Origin: Humulus lupulus
Lineage: Eukaryota; Streptophyta; Magnoliopsida; Rosales; Cannabaceae
Length of the DNA: 64,000 bases
Direction: 5' to 3'
Assembly (NCBI RefSeq): GCF_963169125.1
Contig: NC_084794.1
Span: 89,325,018 to 89,389,017, forward strand
Within the stretch, counting starts at the first letter, position 1; each line of letters starts with the position of its first letter. The position numbers and the translations under genes were made by a program. The notes under the pieces are model-generated. The model saw only the letters and a list, made by a program, of their open reading frames with translations, ran no database searches and had not been told where the DNA came from. Positions 36,409 through 47,101 of this stretch are shown here, in pieces.

Positions 36409-37048
36409 GTAATATATATATATATTAGTTTTATTATGATATGAACATTATAAAAGATTTTAGATTTGATTTGCATTTGAGGAATGCCAATTTCATATCA
36501 TAAGCCAGTATGGAATCAATTCTAGAATAAAACAATATCTTATTTACAGAATAATATCATGTTGAATTAGTTTGAAAGTTACATCAAATCATAAAGAACA
36601 AATATATGTTTAGTACCCTATTATTTAATTACTATGATATTTTGCTTTTATAAATAGTAAAATAAATTAAAGTAATTTTGTTTATAATCAAAAATATTTT
36701 TACCAAAATGGATCCCTAATTATATGTTTTGGCAATTGGTCTCGAAATTTTTTTTTGCAAATCGGTCCTTAAACTTTTGGTGCATGAATATAATTTTAGG
36801 GACCAATTTGCCAACAAAAAAGTTTGAAGACCATCTTGCCAAAATATATAAAGTGTAGAAACCTGCCATACCAATAAGCCTTTTGAATAATCTATTATCT
36901 TAATTCTGAAATTGAGTTTTACTAATTTAGATTCGAACTTTAGCTTCATATATTAAGTTTTTTTTTTTTGTTTATTCACCAAACAGTGTTATTGTAAAAC
37001 TTTTTCAAAAAGTAATCTTTAATTTTTTTTAAAATTTTATCAAACTAG

Positions 37049-37210
37049 AGAGGAATGATATGTGCACCAAAATTATGTACTAAAACAATACATCAAATGA
37101 CGTAACAACTTCATTTAACCAATCAAATCTATATCAGACGGGACCACTATTTTAAAAAATAGTATCACATGTCAATTGGTGTTATGTTTTAGTGCACATA
37201 TCATTACTCT
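37049..37210. mobile_element. MITE-like element
   Basis: 162 bp with 19-bp terminal inverted repeats (AGAGGAATGATATGTGCAC and its complement) differing at one base; the inner 14 bp are perfect. No clear target duplication, so the superfamily is not assigned. Confidence 0.75.
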
Positions 37211-37790
37211 TTCAAGTATTAAAATCTTTTTTTACATGTAGTAATTGTTGTCCAATTTGGTCCACCCGCTATCATTTCTTTTTTTCTCATTTGAATTTTG
37301 AAAGTTACTAAAAATTAGAGACAGGGTCTTAAACTGTAGAAGGAATAGTTAGGATTGTCGCAGTAGCTAGCAGTGCCCACGCCATGGCCTGTCTGAAGGG
37401 TTAAGCTAAGCAGGTCGTCTCACCATAAACAGCTAGGCTTAGGCAGGTCCCATACTAGCCCTGCCCCCAATCCTAAACGCTTTTACAAAGGCTAACCAAG
37501 CTTTTTAACAAGTCCATTCCTCCGGCTGCACAAGAAATATTATTTTGTTTAATGAATGCCGACTGCTATAGGCAGATGTCAAATGTGTCCGCTATGAGAG
37601 TTGTCCTTAGCATTGCTTTGAATGCAATCACCTGTTCGAACAGTATTCTGATAGAAATAAAAACTAGTATAGTAATTGTTTCTATAAACAAGTGAAGACA
37701 TGAAAAGGGCATGGTGTCTTTTTTTTTTCTTGCAATGCCATTGAAATGGGATGTTGACTTCTAATCTGGATAAAAAAAAATTGGTTCATT

Positions 37791-37796
37791 TTTATT
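37791..37796 (-). terminator. Candidate poly(A) signal of the host gene
   Basis: Minus-strand AATAAA 15 bp after the stop codon. Position alone supports it; other signals may be used. Confidence 0.4.
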
Positions 37797-37811
37797 GTGC
37801 ATATTTAAGCA

Positions 37812-38009
37812 TTAAACACTTAGTTCAAGCTGTTGTACTTTTAGTTTCTGTATGAGTCTAAGTATAGAATAAGCTCCTTGACTTGGACTAGGTAAAGACC
37901 ACCAACCGCCAAGAATTCCAACAAGAGAGAACTTTTGATCTCTTACTTCCACTCTTGCAAGGCAGAGAAGCTTGTAGTCTTGAACTTCGACTTTGTGTGC
38001 ATACACTGA
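37812..38009 (-). CDS. Host gene exon 6 (terminal)
   Basis: 198 nt, acceptor GTATTTCAG before 38009, stop TAA at 37814-37812. Encodes [20 protein letters not shown] to LELSV. Confidence 0.85.
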   Translation of the reverse strand, partial: SVYAHKVEVQDYKLLCLARVEVRDQKFSLVGILGGWWSLPSPSQGAYSILRLIQKLKVQQLELSV

Positions 38010-41000
38010 CTGAAATACATAATGCCAACCAAAGTTAGAAGTGGGATTGTAACTATATAAGCTTATACTTGCTCAAGATAATGAAGTTCAATGAACTCAG
38101 CAATGAGGGTTGGTATGGGACTTCTCACTTGTAGCAAAATAGATGCAGTTCATGTTCATTGAAAAAATTTCATCATCAAAAGTGTTCAATCAAATAAGTT
38201 TATATATGGCCATCTGGTTCATTTTAATTTGACACCCAAAGGTTCAACTGGAGAACAGGAAATAAATGAATCAGTGGCAAAAAAAACTTGACAGTAGCAA
38301 GAATAATAAGGTTTGACATGGTAATTACTTTCTTGGTTTTACCAATTCTCGTAAAACGAATATTAATATGTAGGTTTGATGGTTTATGATAACATTTATC
38401 AGGATATTAAACTATTAATATTGTCTTTTTGCAACCCAAGTGCCCTAAATGGTGTAGCAGCACGATCATTTCCGACTTTTGTAAGATGAATACACAAGTA
38501 TATATCATTTTACAATATTAAAAGTAAGGTTTATACATTTTTAGACCACTCATTTTGTTCCATCACCTGTTTAAACATTGTATTTTGATAAATTCTTTTT
38601 TGGACCCAATGTTTTGTAAAATGGTTCAAATAGACTCTTAATATCAATGATTTTGTTTTTGTTTTGAATTGTTAGTTTGGTGAATTTTTTGTAATTTTAG
38701 TTAAGAAAACTTTGATCAAAATCGATTTAGAATTATATTTGAAACCTTTTACAAAACACAGGTCCAAAAAGTCATTTGTCAAAACACAAGGTCCAAATAA
38801 GTAATTGGACAAAACACAGGGTCCAAAAAAATATAACCTTTAGGAACAGAAAGAACAACAAAAATTTCCAATCTTATGATGCAAAAACTGCTTAAAACAA
38901 TCCATTTAAATAGTGTAATGATATATGAAGAAAATTGTTTATTGCATTGAAAATATAACATCTATTTATACACAACTAGAGAAGTAGAAGTTATTTTAGG
39001 AAACTAAATCAACCAATTAATCCTAATTGTCAACTAATTAACAGCTAATATGCACACTATTACACAACTAATATTCACACTATAACACTCCCCCTCAAGC
39101 TGGAGCATAAATGTTAATCATGCCCAGCTTATTATAAAAATAGTCAACCCGAACCCCATTTAAAGCTTTTGTAAAAATGTCCCCTAGTTGTTCTCCAGTC
39201 TTCATATATCCTGTAGAAATCAAGCCTTGTTGAATTTTCTCACAAACAAAATGACAATCAATTTCAATGTGCTTCGTTCGTTCATGAAACACAGGATTAG
39301 TTGCAATATGAAGAGCAGCTTGGTTATCACACCATAATTTTGCAGGTACTGAAGTTTTAAGTCCTACTTCAGTCAATAATTAATATATCCACATTATCTC
39401 ACACACAGACTGTGCCATAACTCGATATTTCGACTCTGCACTAGATCGTGACACAATGGTTTGCTTTTTACTCTTCCATGAGACCAGATTCCCTCCAACA
39501 AAAATACAATAACCTAAAGTGAATCTTCTATCTACTTTGGAACCTGCCCAATTTGCATTTGAGAAACACCCAATATGAGTGTGTCCGTGATTCGCATACA
39601 CAATACCGCGTCCTGGTGCTCCTTTCAAGTAACACAAAATCTGCTCTAACGCTGCCCAATGATCAATTGTTGGGGATGACATAAACTGACTTACAACATT
39701 AACTGAGTAGGCAATGTCTGGACGAGTCACACTAAGATAATTTAACTTCCCAACCAACCTTCGATACTTTTCAAGGTCTTCAAATGGTTCCCCATCTCCT
39801 GTAAGTGAAAATTTGGAGTCATTGGAGCACTACAGGGTTTTGCCCCTAATTTTCCTGTTTCAGTCAATAAGTCAAGGACATACTTTCTTTGAGATAGAAA
39901 GACACCTTGTTTACTTTGAGTGACCTCAACTCCTAAGATATACTTTAACACCCCCAAATCTTTCGTGTGAAATTGAGTATGAAGGAAAGATTTAAGAGAA
40001 GAGATTCCGCTAGTATCATTTCTGGTAATAACAATGTCATCCACATATACAACTAACAAAATGATGCCAACTTCTGATCGTTTGTAGAACACCGAATGAT
40101 CAGACTTGTTTTTCATCATACCAAGTTTCTCAATAGCTTGACTAAACTTTCCAAACCAAGCACGAGGATTTTGTTTCAAACCATATAAAGATTTTCGAAG
40201 ACGAAAACTCGTCGTGACTTCCCCTGAGCAACAAACCCAGGAGGTTGCTCCATATACACCTCCTCCTGAAGATCACCATGAAGAAAAACATTCTTGATAT
40301 CAAGTTAATGTAAAGGCCAATGATGAGTAGCTGCCATTGAAATAAGCTGAGCAGATGTCAACTTTGCAACAGGAGAGAAAGTTTAAGAATAATCTACTCC
40401 ATAAGTTTGAGCATAGCCCTTGGCGACAAGACAAGCTTTCAATAGAGCAACTAACCCATCTGGATTGGCCTTAACCGTGAAGACCCATTTGCAACCAATA
40501 GCCTATTTCCCTGAAGGTAAATCGACCCAGTCCCAAGTACCATTATCATCTAAAGCATTCATCTCCTCTAGCATTGCAGTATGCCAACCAAGATGAGATA
40601 TGGCTTCACGAACAGTCTTAGGAATAGAAATAGAATCAAGGGAAGCAATGAAAGAGCGAGAGGAAGACGACAAGTTATTATAAGAAACAAAAGAAGAAAT
40701 GGGATAAGTACACTGACGTTTACCTTTGCGTAATGCAATTGGAAGATCATCGCTCGGGTCCGGATCTGATGACGAAGGAGCAGGTGCAGGACATGAATCA
40801 AGAGGATGTCACCTGGAGTAAACTTGAAGAATAATAGGCTTCACAAGAACAGGTTGCGAGATCGGTGATAGGTCCAAGTTAAGAGAAGATGTGATAGAAT
40901 AGACCAACAAATCATCGTCCTCCCCCTGACGAGTGGGAACAGGCAGAGAAGGGAAATAAGGTGTATCTTCGAGGAAAGTGACATCAATGGAGACCAAATA

Positions 41001-44000
41001 TTTGTTAAGACTGGGACAATAACACCAGTAGCCTTTCTGAAGACGGGAATAACCAAGGAAAATACATTTCAAAGACTTGGATCTAATTTAGTGACATGCG
41101 GACGAACATCCCGAACAAAACAAGTGCTACCAAATATCTTAGGGTCAACAGGGAACAAAGACTTTTGCGAAAAAAGAATTTTGTAAGGTATCTCACCTTG
41201 ATGAACAGAGGACGGTATTCGATTAATGAGAAAACATGCTGTGGAAACTGCATCAGCCCAAAACGGTTTAGGAACATGCATTTGAAATAAGAGAGCTTGT
41301 GCAATTTCAAGAAGGTGTCTGTTTTTACGTTTCGCCACACCATTTTGGGATGGGGTATCAACATAGGAAGTTTCATGAAGTATGCCATTCTGAGTCATAT
41401 AAGATTGAAATAAAGCAGATGTATATTCTTTGGCGTTATCACTTCGCAAAGTATGAATTGAAACATTAAACTGAGTTTTAATTTCAGCACAAAACGCACA
41501 AAACAGGGAAAATAGCTCTGAACGACTTTTCATTAAAAATAACCAAGTTACACGAGAATAATCATCTACAAATGTAACAAAATACCGAAATCCAGGTTTA
41601 GACAAAATAGGAGGACCCCAAACATCAGAATGAACTAATTCAAAAGGAACACTAGCACATTTATTGACTTTAGGACTCGAACTAAGACGATGATGTTTTG
41701 CAAACTGACACAACTCTCAATTTAAGGAAGACACTGTACTATATTGAGGACAAAGCTTCTTTAGTAAAGGGAGAGATGGATGACCCAATCGACAATGAGC
41801 CTCGAAAGGAGAAGGAACACTCGAGCAAGCAATAGAGCTGGGTGGCGATGTATCAAGAGTGTAGAGGCCTCCAGATTCATAAACTTTACCAATAATCTTC
41901 TTAGTCATAAGATCTTGAAATAAGCAATGATCAGGAAAAAATGAAACACAACAATTGAGATTACGAGTGAGTTGACTGACAGAGAGTAAATTAAAGGATA
42001 AATGAGGTAAATGTAAGACAGAAGACAAAGACAACAAAGGGGTAGGAGTGATGCTGCCAGACCCACGAACACACGATGGTGACCCATCGGCTAAAGTAAC
42101 TGTAGAAGTAGAAGCAGAAGACTGAAATGAAGAGACTAGAATTACCTGTCATATGATTTGTAGCACCAGAATCAATGACCCATTTTGAGGATAAGGAAAG
42201 AAGGCACACATTAGTTTTACCTGAATCAGCAATAGTAGTGATAGAAAGAGATGAAGACTTAAGTGATTCCTGATACTTGGAGAACTTGGCAAACTCATTA
42301 GCAGAGATAAGGATTGATTTGTCAGAGGTATCACTATTAGATGCAACATTAGCTGAGTGTTTATGCTGGTTTTTAAACTGTAACTTTCTACACTCAAACT
42401 TGGTGTGGCTCGGTTTTTACGATAGTTGCAAATAATGCCTCCAGAATCCAACGTTCGAGTGTCAAATCCTTGTGAACTACCTCCTTTGTTTCCACTTGGA
42501 TTAGAGGATCTCTCAGGCGCATAATTATTATTGCGAATTACCAAGGCACCATTAAGCGAAACAGGTGGTGTTATTTCCGTGCGGAGGACACGACTAAAGA
42601 CATCTTGTAAGGAGGATATATCAGTCCCAGAAAAAACTTGTGCCTTAGCAGAATCAAACTCAGAGGAGAGCCCAGCTAGAAAGCTCATAATAGCCATTTG
42701 CTCTCGTTGTTTTTGTTGAACCTTCACGTCGGTACCAAATGGCAGCAACATATTAAGCTCCTCATACGTCTTTTTAAATGCCATAAAGTAGTTTATAAGT
42801 GACTGATCTTGTTTTTCCACACGGTAAAATGCTTTGCAAACCTCATACATACGAGAGAGATTCCCTTTTCCCGAATACAAAAATTCCAAATAATTCATTA
42901 GTTCTTTAACAAACTGACAATGATTGATCAAGCCAATTAACTCACTATCAATGGAATTTCGAATCTGAAGGAATAAGAATGCATCCTCCCTGAGCCATGT
43001 CTGTCTCGAATTACCTTTGTCTTTAGGAGGATCATCAGTCAAATGGTCATCTTTGTTGATACTTCGTAAATAAAGCCGAATAGTCTTACTCCAGTCCAAA
43101 TAATTTGAACCATTCAGTTTATGGTCCGTGATTTTAGACATAACAGGAACCACATCAGATACCACGGATTTTGTCTCAGCCATAACCTCAAAAGAAAATA
43201 TGGAGAAAACAAGTAAATAAAGCCAAGAAAAGGAACTTTCTAAACACAAGAATTGAACAAAAACAGATATGAAAATGATCGGAGAAGAACACAAACTAGG
43301 CAGAAAAGTGTCAAGAAGGACGTGGGGACCAACCAGAGTCGAAAGCACGGCGGCTGAACAGCGCACGCGCCGGCGCGTGGGGGACTGGGCAGCGGGCTAC
43401 GGGATTTGGACCTCGGACGGCAGGATCTGGTTGGTCGGCGGCTGGGCAGTCCTTCTGTGCCGGTGGTGAGAACAAAAGAACACTCTAAATAGGGTTTCCG
43501 AAATAGGAACCCTAAAAATGAAAGAAAATTAAACCCTAATTGCAAACCCCAATTTGTGATGAACTCTAATTTCGAATTTCAAATCTCAAACCCAGAACCT
43601 GGCTCTGCTCTGATACCATGTAATGATATGTGAAGAGAATTGTTTATTGTATTGAAAATATAACATCTATTTATACACAACTAGAGAAGTTATTCTAGGA
43701 AACTAAATCAACTAATTAATCCTAATTGTCAACTAATAAACAGCTAATATGCATACTATTACACAGCTAATATTCACACTAAAACAAATAGAAAAGCAGT
43801 CACCTTTACACCAAACAAGCTAGGCTCTTGGCGCATTGATCGATGACACAGCTGCAATATTTAAAGTTAAAGTCAACAATTTTGACAAAAGCAACAGTCT
43901 TATTATCAAATTTCCTATTCCTACTATTAACACCGCAACTAATATTATTATACAGGCCTTCACTTAGAAAGGGACGCCATTAATGCAATGAAAATACTTA

Positions 44001-45517
44001 GGCTTGCTAACCTCGTCGACAAAAACATAGACTGAGAAAGGACTGGGCTTTGTGCTAAAGAGGAAAAGTAGAACTTTGAATGCAATTAGCATTACAGGAT
44101 CATCCAAATGTGAGATCACAGTGACAAGGAAAAAAACAGGCAACCAGAATCTCTTAGCAAATGTCCAAAAGGCATTTGAATCTTCTTCTACACCTGAAGC
44201 ACCCCATGATTCTTGATGATGCTCATACACCAAATTATCAAAGTCTACAATTTAAAAGTTCAAAGAAAGGAAGATTAAGAAGTGTGTCTTCTATAACATT
44301 TCAAATAGACACAAGTTTCGTAAATTTAACTCGGTTTGCATGTGTATTGATGCTTACCGTCCATAGCATAAGAAACATGAGGAGCAAAACCCACTAATCC
44401 TAAAACAGTTGACACTGCAATAGCACTTCTGAATCTTATTTTACTTCCTGAAAAAATCCCAAAATCACACAGACCAAAATATTTGTTAGTTAACAAACCA
44501 GTATTGAACATTATAAAACAACTGCTTTTTCTCCCCCTAAAAAATAAATAAATGAACGGTGGAATCTTCTAATAAATAGCCAACATCAATAACTAATTCA
44601 ATGTCTTGGCTTAGAAATTCACAATAAACTAATTTCCACAAATGTTTATGAAGACGAAGATGACGGATCTTCAGCAATAACAAAAAGCATATATTATGAC
44701 AAACAGGTAACCGAATATCACTTCAAGAAAGCATACAGATAATTGAAATACACCCCTGAATGAACAGAGCAATGCAACTGAGATCAAGCTTGTAATGTAG
44801 TTCTAATCGTTGAATGAAGTAAACCCAAAAAACCAACTTAAAAGGGATTTTCATTGATATCAATAACCCAAGAATCCAATTAAGCCAATATTAAGCCTAT
44901 AATGTAGTTCTAATCCTTAACTATTGATTGATCATATAGTCATATTGTAATCCAAATAATATTCATTCCTCTTGGGCATAAGCATTGGAGCTCAAACTCT
45001 CTCTTCAAAGACAACTTCACAAACCCAATTGAGTAAACACCATTACTGGAAGTTTAGCATTATAATCAAGTAACAAAAACACCAACAATCAAATACTTAC
45101 AGCGCAAAACACTTTCTTTTTTTTATTAATTTTCAAAGAACTTGCCTGGTATATAGAAATTCTGAAAAGATTTTCTTTGGGTATTTAATATACACTGAAA
45201 CCCTGAGACACGACTACGCAATACAGGTTCAAAGCCCTTCATCAACCGCTTTAAAGGCTCCCATTTGGTATACACTGTGTATAAAAAAGTATACACATAC
45301 ATACATAAATATATATATATATATATGTGTGTGTGTAAATCAACTTCTTCTATCAAAATATAAAACTGACAAATAAAAATGCCTAAAAAGAAGTTAAAGA
45401 AAAGAAAAAAGACTTACAAAATTGTCTGGGAGGAGAAGTGAATGAAGAAGAAGATGTCATTGCAGCAAGAGATTGCTTAAGTGGATAAAGAAATATTCTG
45501 GAAGTGGAATAAGCCAT
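37812..45517 (-). CDS. Host gene: probable plastid-targeted membrane protein of unknown function, six exons
   Basis: Exons (minus strand): 45517-45418, 45274-45146, 44447-44358, 44244-44012, 43851-43804, 38009-37812; together 798 nt, 265 codons plus TAA. Every junction keeps phase and has a usable site; intron 2 starts with GC. The N-terminus ([20 protein letters not shown], then Ser/Thr-rich, few acidic residues) looks like a chloroplast transit peptide. [19 protein letters not shown] is a first hydrophobic segment. [14 protein letters not shown] and [12 protein letters not shown] give two more before a conserved-looking [15 protein letters not shown]. The C-terminal exon reads [20 protein letters not shown] then [15 protein letters not shown] 45517 is in good context (AACATGGC). 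I cannot name the family. Copia-4 fills most of intron 5. The frame is open throughout, so the gene is probably functional. Confidence 0.85.
38010..38913. other. Distal part of host intron 5
   Basis: Non-coding. Contains an inverted-repeat/tandem block (38599-38830): a GGACCCAATGTTTTGTAAAA segment and three opposite-strand copies of AAAACACA(A)GGTCC about 32 bp apart, likely an old dispersed repeat. Confidence 0.55.
38914..39087 (-). repeat. Copia-4 3' LTR
   Basis: 174 bp, TGTTATAG...CATTACA on the minus strand; includes a 6-bp insertion relative to the 5' LTR. Confidence 0.95.
39088..39103 (-). promoter_or_regulatory. Copia-4 polypurine tract
   Basis: Minus-strand CCAGCTTGAGGGGGAG immediately upstream of the 3' LTR. 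Confidence 0.9.
39095..43183 (-). pseudogene. Copia-4 gag-pol polyprotein, frameshifted
   Basis: Gag starts at ATG 43183 ([20 protein letters not shown]) with [20 protein letters not shown], a UBN2-type gag. The frame breaks at the zinc knuckle (near 42420). Protease [13 protein letters not shown] is at 42185-42147. GAG-pre-integrase is 42037-41717 ([16 protein letters not shown]). Integrase is 41713-41069, with [41 protein letters not shown] and [19 protein letters not shown] follows, with [10 protein letters not shown] near 40060 intact. RNase H is 39757-39095 ([20 protein letters not shown]). At least five breaks by frameshift or stop. Clade not assigned; the short LTRs are notable. Confidence 0.88.
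43607..43618 (-). promoter_or_regulatory. Copia-4 primer-binding site
   Basis: Minus-strand TGGTATCAGAGC, perfect for initiator tRNA-Met, abutting the 5' LTR. Confidence 0.95.
43619..43786 (-). repeat. Copia-4 5' LTR
   Basis: 168 bp, starts TGTTTTAG on the minus strand at 43786, only 17 nt after the exon 5 donor. Confidence 0.95.
43804..43851 (-). CDS. Host gene exon 5
   Basis: 48 nt, acceptor AATATTGCAG, donor GTGACT, phase 0 at both ends. Encodes [16 protein letters not shown]. Too short to appear as an open frame; found from splice phase. Confidence 0.78.
44012..44244 (-). CDS. Host gene exon 4
   Basis: 233 nt, acceptor AATTGTAG, donor GTTAGC. Encodes [20 protein letters not shown] and the two central hydrophobic segments. 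Confidence 0.85.
44358..44447 (-). CDS. Host gene exon 3
   Basis: 90 nt, acceptor TTTTTTCAG, donor GTAAGC. Encodes the hydrophobic segment ending VSYAMD; the Ala-rich, signal-like end could be a processing site or a membrane span. Confidence 0.85.
45146..45274 (-). CDS. Host gene exon 2
   Basis: 129 nt, acceptor ATACACAG before 45274. The donor is GCAAGT, a non-canonical GC. Encodes [20 protein letters not shown] and onwards. The exon is required: joining exon 1 directly to exon 3 would create a TGA stop. Confidence 0.7.
45418..45517 (-). CDS. Host gene exon 1
   Basis: 100 nt, ATG at 45517; donor GTAAGT at 45417-45412; ends in phase 1. Encodes the transit-peptide-like start. Confidence 0.8.
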
Positions 45518-45730
45518 GTTTGAACTAAAATCATTTCAAACCTTTGTAACCCTTCAAAATCTGTAATCTTAATCAATTGAATCTTCCACAATTTCGTCTC
45601 CTTTACGAATTGGGGGAGGAATCTTTGATCGAATAAACCGCTCACCCTGGCCCTGATGAGACTCGGATTGAGAATTAGAAAAGTGATGTGGCTTCTACAC
45701 TTTTCGTCAACATAAAACACGACATGTCGT

Positions 45731-45739
45731 TTATTTATA
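45731..45739 (-). promoter_or_regulatory. TATA box of the host gene
   Basis: Minus-strand TATAAATAA about 215 nt upstream of the ATG. A GATAAG element (45776-45781, minus strand) lies just upstream, of the type often found in light-regulated nuclear genes. The role is inferred. Confidence 0.55.
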
Positions 45740-45965
45740 ATCATAATAGCCAAGCTTCTATTGTAATAATGCTGCTTATCTTAAACTCTCATTGAATTTT
45801 ATTTTCTTTTTTAAAAAAAAATCTCTTCATTTTGATATTTTGATTCTTCAAATTGAGAGTAAGGAGAAAAATTGAGGCAGAAGAATATGACTAGTTGTTT
45901 AAGAGTTATTTCAAAATAGGGATTTTTTTTCCACAAATTTAACTCTTTTTTATTAATAAATTTTA

Positions 45966-46750
45966 GGATAAATAACACTTGGGGTTTCCAAGCTTCATCA
46001 CTTGTATCACTTAGGTCCCCAAACATTCTTTTGTGGCAATTAGATCATCAATCTTTATATTTTGGCTCACATAGGTTTCCAATGTTATATTTTATTAAAT
46101 AAAGTCTAATTTATTTATAAGAGTAAAATGAGATTTTTAACCAAAGAAAATATATATAACACCAATTTTTATCTTTTTAACATTTTCAATTAACGAACTA
46201 TTACTAAATATATTATTTTGGTAAATTGACCTAAATATTCTTATCACTTATATTATACTTCTAAATATTTAATATATCACTTATATATCTCTTTTATATA
46301 ACAAGTGTGTAGATAACATAAATTTTTTGTTTTAACGGTTTTTTATTTTTTTAGTGTTAACTTTAACGGAATATTCTTATATTAAACAGAATATTCTTAT
46401 ATTTAACAGTTCGTTTGTAAACACTTAAACTTAAATAAAATAAATAATTAAAAAAAATTAAAATAAGATATTTTTGAGATATTTTATAGTGATATTTATT
46501 TTAAAATAATAAATAACTAAACAAATTAAAATAGGATATTTTTTAGATAGTTTACATTAAACATATAGTATATAATCTCTTGTTGTCACTCCTAAATTTA
46601 AAAACTAGAACAAATATAAACGTAAACAAAAATAAATAAATTATTTAATTAAAATATGATATTTATTTGAAATTTATATGACATTAATATAGATTTAATA
46701 AAAATAATCAATAAATTCTATAAATAAAAATAAGCAAACGTACATATTGC
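45966..46750 (+). repeat. Left arm of the Mutator-like element
   Basis: The first about 300 bp match the right arm (53717-54098, inverted) clearly; weaker similarity runs to an AAACGTACAT motif at 46736-46747. Confidence 0.65.
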
Positions 46751-46849
46751 ACGTTGCTTGTATCTAGTATATATATATATATTAATTAGTTTATTTTTTT
46801 AATAATTTTTTTTACATACTTTAAATTTCAAAAGCATGAGATTTATTAA

Positions 46850-47060
46850 GGGTGCATCTATCTAACATTATTTTTTTTCTCACAACAGTTTTTTCTTCAT
46901 AAACTCTTCGTAAATTGTTAAAAATTATATCCACCTTCGTAATTTATTGCTTAATTTTATTTTATTTTTTGTATGTGTGGAGTTTTTTTTAACAATTTAA
47001 GAGGAGTTTAAATAGAAATGTGTGTAGTGAGAAAAAAAAAAGATATATATAGAACCACCC
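46850..47060. mobile_element. MITE inside the Mutator-like element
   Basis: 211 bp with inverted ends GGGTGCATCTATCT... and ...ATATAGAACCACCC, followed inward on both sides by poly-T/CTCAC(A/T)ACA. It is bounded by TTAA (46846-46849, 47061-47064), which could be the target duplication. Confidence 0.7.
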
Positions 47061-47101
47061 TTAAAAAATTTCATTATTTCAAAAATTTAAAGTATATAAA
47101 A

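Larger units (their letters stand above)
36409..37811. other. Intergenic region downstream of the host gene
   Basis: No gene seen. It contains an AT repeat (36411-36424), an imperfect inverted repeat around 36725-36840 built on GGTCC..AAACTTTT, a MITE (37049-37210) and an unusual GC-richer stretch at 37345-37500. Confidence 0.6.
38914..43786 (-). mobile_element. Copia-4: complete Ty1/copia element in host intron 5
   Basis: A 4873-bp element on the minus strand, the same strand as the host gene. Perfect 5-bp duplications AATAG flank it (38909-38913, 43787-43791). LTRs 38914-39087 (174 bp) and 43619-43786 (168 bp) differ by about nine substitutions and one 6-bp indel, roughly 5%, so the insertion is not very recent. 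Primer-binding site 43607-43618, polypurine tract at 39088. The polyprotein is broken by frameshifts, so it is non-autonomous now. Confidence 0.96.

Noticed and set aside
37370..37500. Possible 5S rRNA-like fragment (GGTTAAGC)
   Set aside because: Only a few bases agree with 5S rRNA; no conserved boxes.
45457..45753. 98-residue minus-strand frame overlapping host exon 1
   Set aside because: Runs through the 5' leader in another frame; the exon 1 frame gives a consistent spliced protein.
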